From NCBI RefSeq assembly GCF_014154935.1, contig NZ_JACEHH010000003.1:248001-312000 (forward strand): a stretch of DNA of 64,000 nt, given 5' to 3'. This document shows, piece after piece, positions 59,869 through 64,000 of this stretch (positions within the stretch are counted from its first letter, which is position 1; every line of letters begins with the position of its first letter). This stretch comes from Stieleria mannarensis. Its GTDB lineage: Bacteria; Planctomycetota; Planctomycetia; Pirellulales; Pirellulaceae. The translations under genes and the position numbers were made by a program. Under the pieces are notes generated by a model. The model worked only from the letters and a program-made list of their open reading frames with translations. It ran no database searches and was not told where the DNA came from.

Positions 59869-61626
59869 TCAGTGAATTTCGATCCGATCGATCCGGGTGA
59901 ACTTTCCGATTTCCATGTTCGCCCCACCGACCATCAGCAGCGTTTTGTCGCCGGTCGGTAACATGCGGTGAAAGAACCGTGCCAGCTGGCCCTTGGCGAT
60001 CGTTTCCCAGCGTTGACCGTCGCCGGACAGCCGGTGTAGCAATCCGTCCATCGTGCTGACATACAGCTGGCCGCCGGTTGCATACGAGGCGGCCCCGAAA
60101 CCCGCCATGCCGCTGCCCGGCAGCGACGGTGCTTCGCTCCAGGTTTGCCGCTGGGGATCATAGATGTCGACTCGAGTGGTGGGTTTCCCGTCGGAGTTCA
60201 TCCCGCCGATGACAAACAGTTGGTCTTGATGAGCGGCGACCGTGATGGCCCGACGTTTGAAGGGCGGCGTTTTGACGGGTTGCCAGGTTGCGCCGGAATC
60301 ACTTAGGTCGAGCGACCATGCGGTCTGATGCCAGTGACTTTCGCTGCTCTTTCCATCCAGACGCCAACCGCCGAACACGTAGACATGGTCGCCCAGCACG
60401 GCCGCGTCCAGCGACGAACGGGCTTCGGGCAATGCGGGCAAGTCCGTCCAGGTTTCGGTTTCGGGGTTGTACTGGGCGACAGCGTCCTGTGACCGCAAGT
60501 CGTGCTCTTCACCAAGTTCGTTGACTGCGGTGAACCCGCCGATCCGAATCAGACGGTTTTGATAAGCAACCAAGGCCAGACCTTGCAGCGAGGGGCCGCC
60601 GGGCAATTGACGCCACGATCCGGCTTTTCCCTCGGACAGGTCCAAGCTCCAAAACCGATCGGACTGTTCTTTGGTCGAATAACTATGGGCGTTACCGGTG
60701 TGGCCGCCGTAGACGTACAGCACGTTGTCGGCGATCGCCGCACCAAAACTGGTCAGCTCTTCGGGCAGATCCGGCAGATCGGTTGGAACGATCGATACGC
60801 TGTGATCGTTTTCCATGTCGGGGCGTTGCGGCTGTTTGGGGGCAGGCTTCGCGGCAGGGACCTTGCCAGGGATTCGAAAGGTCGCCGTCAGGTAATCGGT
60901 GGTGCTGTTGAATTGATTTCCGCCGAGCGTTCCGTTTTCGTCTTCGTCGGTCATGCCGGCCACGATTGCATTGAGTCCGGGTTGGACGACTTGATGCTTG
61001 AACGTCACGATCCCCGCGATGTCGGTTTTTGCGGACGCCTTTTCGTCGCCGTGGGCGCCCAATAGTTTCACTTGGACGTCTTCGGCGGGTTTGCCATCGG
61101 CAAGAATGGTGACCTGTAAACCGCCGCTGGGCGACCGCGTCACGATCGATTGTAACGGTGCATCCGGCCGCGGGGCGGACGGCCACTGTTTCGGCGCCCT
61201 GTGAGGCAGGTGTTCGACGTGATACGTCAGTTTCGTCCCGTGATACACGCCATAGGTGACATGGCCGGAAATCTCTTGCGACGCGTCCAACGCGTTGACG
61301 CTGCGGAGTCCGATCAGGGTGTCGCTATCGATCGCTTGCGTCGCGATGCCGTTTGAACTGGTGGATCCTGGGCCGCTGGAACTTGGGCCGCTGGAATTTG
61401 GGCCGCTGGAGAGCTTGATCCCAGCGATGGGGGCCGGCATGTGGTACGTCCGGTCTTGCGGCGATTCGCCGAACCAAAAGATTGCGTGCCCTTGTTCATC
61501 GGTTGCCAGCCAGGCCATGTGGGCCTTGGCGGAGATCGAAATCAGCATGCAGGACGCGACGGCGGCGCATCGGAGGAAGATCGAGTGACGGATCAACGAG
61601 AAAGGTTTCATGGGGATGGACTTCAT
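59869..61626 (-). CDS. Secreted Kelch-repeat protein with DUF4198-like N-terminal part
   Basis: A 585-residue protein. A signal peptide (about 7-35, ending ISAKA) precedes HMAWLATDEQGHAIFWFGE, resembling the start of DUF4198 proteins, and a transthyretin/Ig-like segment (LQVTILADGKPAEDVQVKLLG, TDIAGIVTFKH). From about residue 285 there are six Kelch blades (VLYVYGGHTG, LIRIGGFTAV, HVYVFGGWRL, QLFVIGGMNS, QLYVSTMDGL, TLLMVGGANM). A beta-propeller fused to a DUF4198-like module is unusual. It is the last gene of the minus-strand unit and starts 66 bases after the lipoprotein gene. Confidence 0.85.
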   Translation of the reverse strand: MKSIPMKPFSLIRHSIFLRCAAVASCMLISISAKAHMAWLATDEQGHAIFWFGESPQDRTYHMPAPIAGIKLSSGPNSSGPSSSGPGSTSSNGIATQAIDSDTLIGLRSVNALDASQEISGHVTYGVYHGTKLTYHVEHLPHRAPKQWPSAPRPDAPLQSIVTRSPSGGLQVTILADGKPAEDVQVKLLGAHGDEKASAKTDIAGIVTFKHQVVQPGLNAIVAGMTDEDENGTLGGNQFNSTTDYLTATFRIPGKVPAAKPAPKQPQRPDMENDHSVSIVPTDLPDLPEELTSFGAAIADNVLYVYGGHTGNAHSYSTKEQSDRFWSLDLSEGKAGSWRQLPGGPSLQGLALVAYQNRLIRIGGFTAVNELGEEHDLRSQDAVAQYNPETETWTDLPALPEARSSLDAAVLGDHVYVFGGWRLDGKSSESHWHQTAWSLDLSDSGATWQPVKTPPFKRRAITVAAHQDQLFVIGGMNSDGKPTTRVDIYDPQRQTWSEAPSLPGSGMAGFGAASYATGGQLYVSTMDGLLHRLSGDGQRWETIAKGQLARFFHRMLPTGDKTLLMVGGANMEIGKFTRIDRIEIH

Positions 61627-61692
61627 TCGAGAAAGGTGAGGTGGGGCGAAACCGGGCGAAACAGGCGGGATGCCTGGCCAGTGGGGGAACCA

Positions 61693-62157
61693 TTATTTTA
61701 AGAACTTGACTTCAAACGTCAGCTTGTTCGTTTGATCAGGAATCAATTGACAGCTCAGGTCACTCTCGGCATCGAACGCAGGGTCGATGACGGTACCAGG
61801 GGGCGGCAGCGATTTGGCTTGTTGGTCGGGAAGACCGTCCAGAAGCTCGGCGGGGATCATCGCGATGCGAACGCGATAGGTTCCACCATGCAGCCCGGCG
61901 GTCACGGGAATTTCGAACGTCCCATCGAACACCGGTGCCGATGCGTTCGGTCCGGTGGTATCACGCATCGGTTCCAGCGTCACGACGGCGCCGGACAAGG
62001 GGGCGCCGGACAAGGGGGTGCCGGACAGGGGATCGCCGTCGACGGTCACCGTCCCGGTAGCCGAAACGGACGGTTGGGGCGGCGCGCTGCATCCGCCCAA
62101 GGCCACCATCAACGTCAAAGCGAAGACAAACGCCGGCCGGACGCCGCCGTGTTGCAT
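61693..62157 (-). CDS. Small lipoprotein with transthyretin-like fold
   Basis: ATG 62157 (MQHGGVRPAF) begins a lipoprotein signal with lipobox ALGGC, giving 154 residues; an upstream ATG at 62253 overlaps the DUF1559 stop but would put 32 extra residues before the leader. The body matches the planctomycete carboxypeptidase-regulatory-like pattern: GTVTVDGDPLSG, PLSGAVVTLEP, FEIPVTAGLHGGTYRVRI. A short SGTPLSGAPLSGA duplication is visible. Such lipoproteins often follow DUF1559 genes, as here. Function unknown. Confidence 0.78.
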   Translation of the reverse strand: MQHGGVRPAFVFALTLMVALGGCSAPPQPSVSATGTVTVDGDPLSGTPLSGAPLSGAVVTLEPMRDTTGPNASAPVFDGTFEIPVTAGLHGGTYRVRIAMIPAELLDGLPDQQAKSLPPPGTVIDPAFDAESDLSCQLIPDQTNKLTFEVKFLK

Positions 62158-62249
62158 CGGTTCCACAGTGGATCGCCGGGCAAACGTCGCGACGGAGAGT
62201 TGACCTGTCGGGACCAATGTTGATCTGCAGCTGGAACAATGACGCGACA

Positions 62250-64000
62250 TCACCAGGGAGCCTTGTCCAAGACTTCGCCGTCGTCGCGGCTGGTCAATCG
62301 ATGCAAGGTGACCGCATCGACCGACTCGGTTAAAAATCGCACGCTCCCGTCGCTCAATACAAATTGGACGCCGGCCGCATGAGGACCACGAAACGACTCG
62401 TAGGACGGAATGTCGAACAGCGAAATCGTCTTGGCGTTGAAGCTACCGAATGTTGATGCGCTCGAGTGATAGGGATAGCTGATCGCCCATTTGCCCGCGC
62501 TTTGGCCGCCGGAACCCGGATACGGAAACGGCAGTGACGACGTCTCGCGAACCTGGACACCAAATTCGCCGGCCAACAGCGTGTTGGACGTCCCATCGGC
62601 GTTGGAAATGTCGTCCACATCGACCCAGGACAGCCAAGACAATGCCTCGGAGATTCCCGCCATCACCCGCTCGCTTTGAAACACGTTCATCGCGTCGACG
62701 ATGGCGCCGTTGTGCATTTGATTGCGATACTTTTTGGTGCCCGTTGAAATCGCATAGCTGGAATACCCATTGGGAGTGCCACCGCTATCGGGCAACGACA
62801 TCGACGGACACAGGTAGACTTCCGGCGTCTTCTTGGCGGGCGTTTCGTTTTGCGGCGCCCAGGCGTCGGCGTTCAAATCGAACTCCGCAAACAACGCGTC
62901 TTGTTCCACGTAGGGCAAAATCGAAACAAACGCGGTCAATCCGCCGCGGTGGACCGGGCGTCGGGTTGTCCCTCCCACCCGAATCCCCAACGCACTCGGC
63001 GGCAAACAACCGTTGACGTTGTCGTAGTTGTGCATCGCCAATCCGATCTGTTTCAAATTGTTACTGCACGACATCCGTCGCGCCGCTTCCCGTGCTGCTT
63101 GGACTCCGGGCAGCAACAAGCCGACCATGATTCCGATGATCGCGATCACGACCAGCAACTCGACCAACGTGAACGCGCCGCGCGAGCGATGCGGCCGAGC
63201 TTTCGGCGAACGGGAAATCGATCGACCGCGTTGGCGACGACCAGCACGACGTCGACGTCGAAGCACCAGTCCGCCGGTGACGGCACCCAGCACTGCCAAG
63301 CTTCCCGGTTCGGGGACGGCCGAAGGGGTGACGAAGGGCGTGCTCTGGGTGAACGTGTCGATGCGAAACCGGTCCAGGGACATGCTGGTGGATTGCGCAT
63401 TGAAATCGAATCGAAACTCGTTTTGTGACGAATCCAAATCCCACAGTGCGAGATAGCTGACGCCCTCCCCACCGAAGGTTCCCCCCAAAGAGACGCGCGC
63501 CGTTTCGATCACAAAACTCGGCGCGATCGTCCCGGTCGTCGCCGCCGAAGCGCTCAGCAAGATCGACGAGTAATCCAGCTCGGATCCTAAGGTTTCGAAC
63601 TGGGCCACGATCCGCGTGAATCCGCCGCCGGAAGTTCCCGAACGGACGGTCGCGTAGGCATCGGTCAAAAAGCTGGAACTGTCCCCAGGACCAAACAAGC
63701 CGCCGTAGGCGTTGCCGCTGGAGGCCAGCGATTGGTTCGATTCAAACGTCAGCGAACTGATCGGTCCGCCATCGCCGAAGCTGTCGTTGGCCGTCGGCGA
63801 CGTGCCGGCAGGGAGAAACCCGGGCAGCGTGCTGCCCGCGAATCCGTCGAACGTGTCCCAAAACACGAAGCTGCTGTTGGCCTGTGATTCCGACCACGTG
63901 AACACGTCGCCGTTGACATCCGGCACCGTGTCGCCGGGGGTAAGGATGGCTGCGCGGGCAACCGGGGCGGTCCCGATCGACGCAACGCCGATGGCAACCG
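62250..64000 (-). CDS. PEP-CTERM protein fused to a DUF1559 pseudopilin-like protein, 5' end outside window
   Basis: The frame is open to the right edge, where residues like [16 protein letters not shown] read as the end of a signal peptide; a GTG at 63926 is not the true start. The first 230 residues are a beta-rich secreted domain ending in a PEP-CTERM signal ([19 protein letters not shown] then RRRRR, near 63240-63321). Only about 22 basic residues later a prepilin-type leader starts ([22 protein letters not shown], 63105-63175), followed by a full DUF1559 domain with [18 protein letters not shown] and the C-terminal [18 protein letters not shown] functional fusion would put two export/sorting signals in one chain. 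It may instead mark a lost stop codon, a deletion, or a sequence error. Confidence 0.85.
   Translation of the reverse strand, partial: VAIGVASIGTAPVARAAILTPGDTVPDVNGDVFTWSESQANSSFVFWDTFDGFAGSTLPGFLPAGTSPTANDSFGDGGPISSLTFESNQSLASSGNAYGGLFGPGDSSSFLTDAYATVRSGTSGGGFTRIVAQFETLGSELDYSSILLSASAATTGTIAPSFVIETARVSLGGTFGGEGVSYLALWDLDSSQNEFRFDFNAQSTSMSLDRFRIDTFTQSTPFVTPSAVPEPGSLAVLGAVTGGLVLRRRRRAGRRQRGRSISRSPKARPHRSRGAFTLVELLVVIAIIGIMVGLLLPGVQAAREAARRMSCSNNLKQIGLAMHNYDNVNGCLPPSALGIRVGGTTRRPVHRGGLTAFVSILPYVEQDALFAEFDLNADAWAPQNETPAKKTPEVYLCPSMSLPDSGGTPNGYSSYAISTGTKKYRNQMHNGAIVDAMNVFQSERVMAGISEALSWLSWVDVDDISNADGTSNTLLAGEFGVQVRETSSLPFPYPGSGGQSAGKWAISYPYHSSASTFGSFNAKTISLFDIPSYESFRGPHAAGVQFVLSDGSVRFLTESVDAVTLHRLTSRDDGEVLDKAPW

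Overview
The window is a GC-rich stretch of a planctomycete chromosome, most likely from the Pirellulaceae (Rhodopirellula/Stieleria-like). That reading rests on several lineage-typical families found together: a DUF1549/DUF1553 protein followed by a DUF1501 protein, two DUF1559 proteins with prepilin-type leaders, PEP-CTERM proteins, a LEPR-XLL type N-terminus, an ECF-like sigma factor coupled to a Ser/Thr kinase with a TPR tail, and MoxR/DUF58/BatA clusters. I saw no tRNA, rRNA, CRISPR array or transposase. The genus is not decidable from sequence alone.

Region 1 (1-27061) is two divergent, paralogous operons that share one intergenic region around 11303-11611. The left operon (minus strand) reads MoxR ATPase, DUF58, BatA-like VWA protein, VWA/amidotransferase-like membrane protein, DUF4175-like membrane protein, and a Gln-rich coiled-coil protein that runs off the left edge. 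The right operon (plus strand) reads a TPR protein with an HExxH metallopeptidase motif, DUF4159, MoxR, DUF58, BatA-like, a 1370-residue fusion of the DUF4175-like and Gln-rich parts, a VWA/amidotransferase-like protein, and a caspase/legumain-like cysteine peptidase. Most junctions overlap by 4 bases. The likely theme is a MoxR chaperone acting on VWA-domain membrane complexes; the two peptidases occur only in the right operon.

Region 2 (27062-34657) holds a palindromic 88-bp repeat cluster, a translationally coupled sigma factor / kinase / LEPR-XLL operon on the minus strand, a squalene-cyclase-fold protein with a membrane anchor, and a small secreted protein. Region 3 (34799-40706) is the DUF1549-DUF1553 / DUF1501 pair and a PEP-CTERM protein preceded by a cobalamin riboswitch with its own promoter-like sequence.

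Region 4 (40910-59791) is rich in envelope transport and metal handling. It contains a minus-strand heavy-metal RND operon (Cys/His-rich secreted protein, His-rich adaptor, CzcA-like pump, His-rich lipoprotein), a YjdM-like zinc ribbon protein, an MscS-type channel, a CoA-binding protein, a DoxX / AcrA / AcrB operon, a Cys-rich secreted protein, a DUF1559 protein, a DUF4198 protein, a TRASH/YHS-like lipoprotein and a DUF3124 protein. Neither RND system has an outer-membrane TolC-type gene in the window. Region 5 (59869-64000, minus strand) has a DUF1559 protein fused behind a complete PEP-CTERM protein (5' end outside the window), a small lipoprotein, and a Kelch protein with a DUF4198-like front part.
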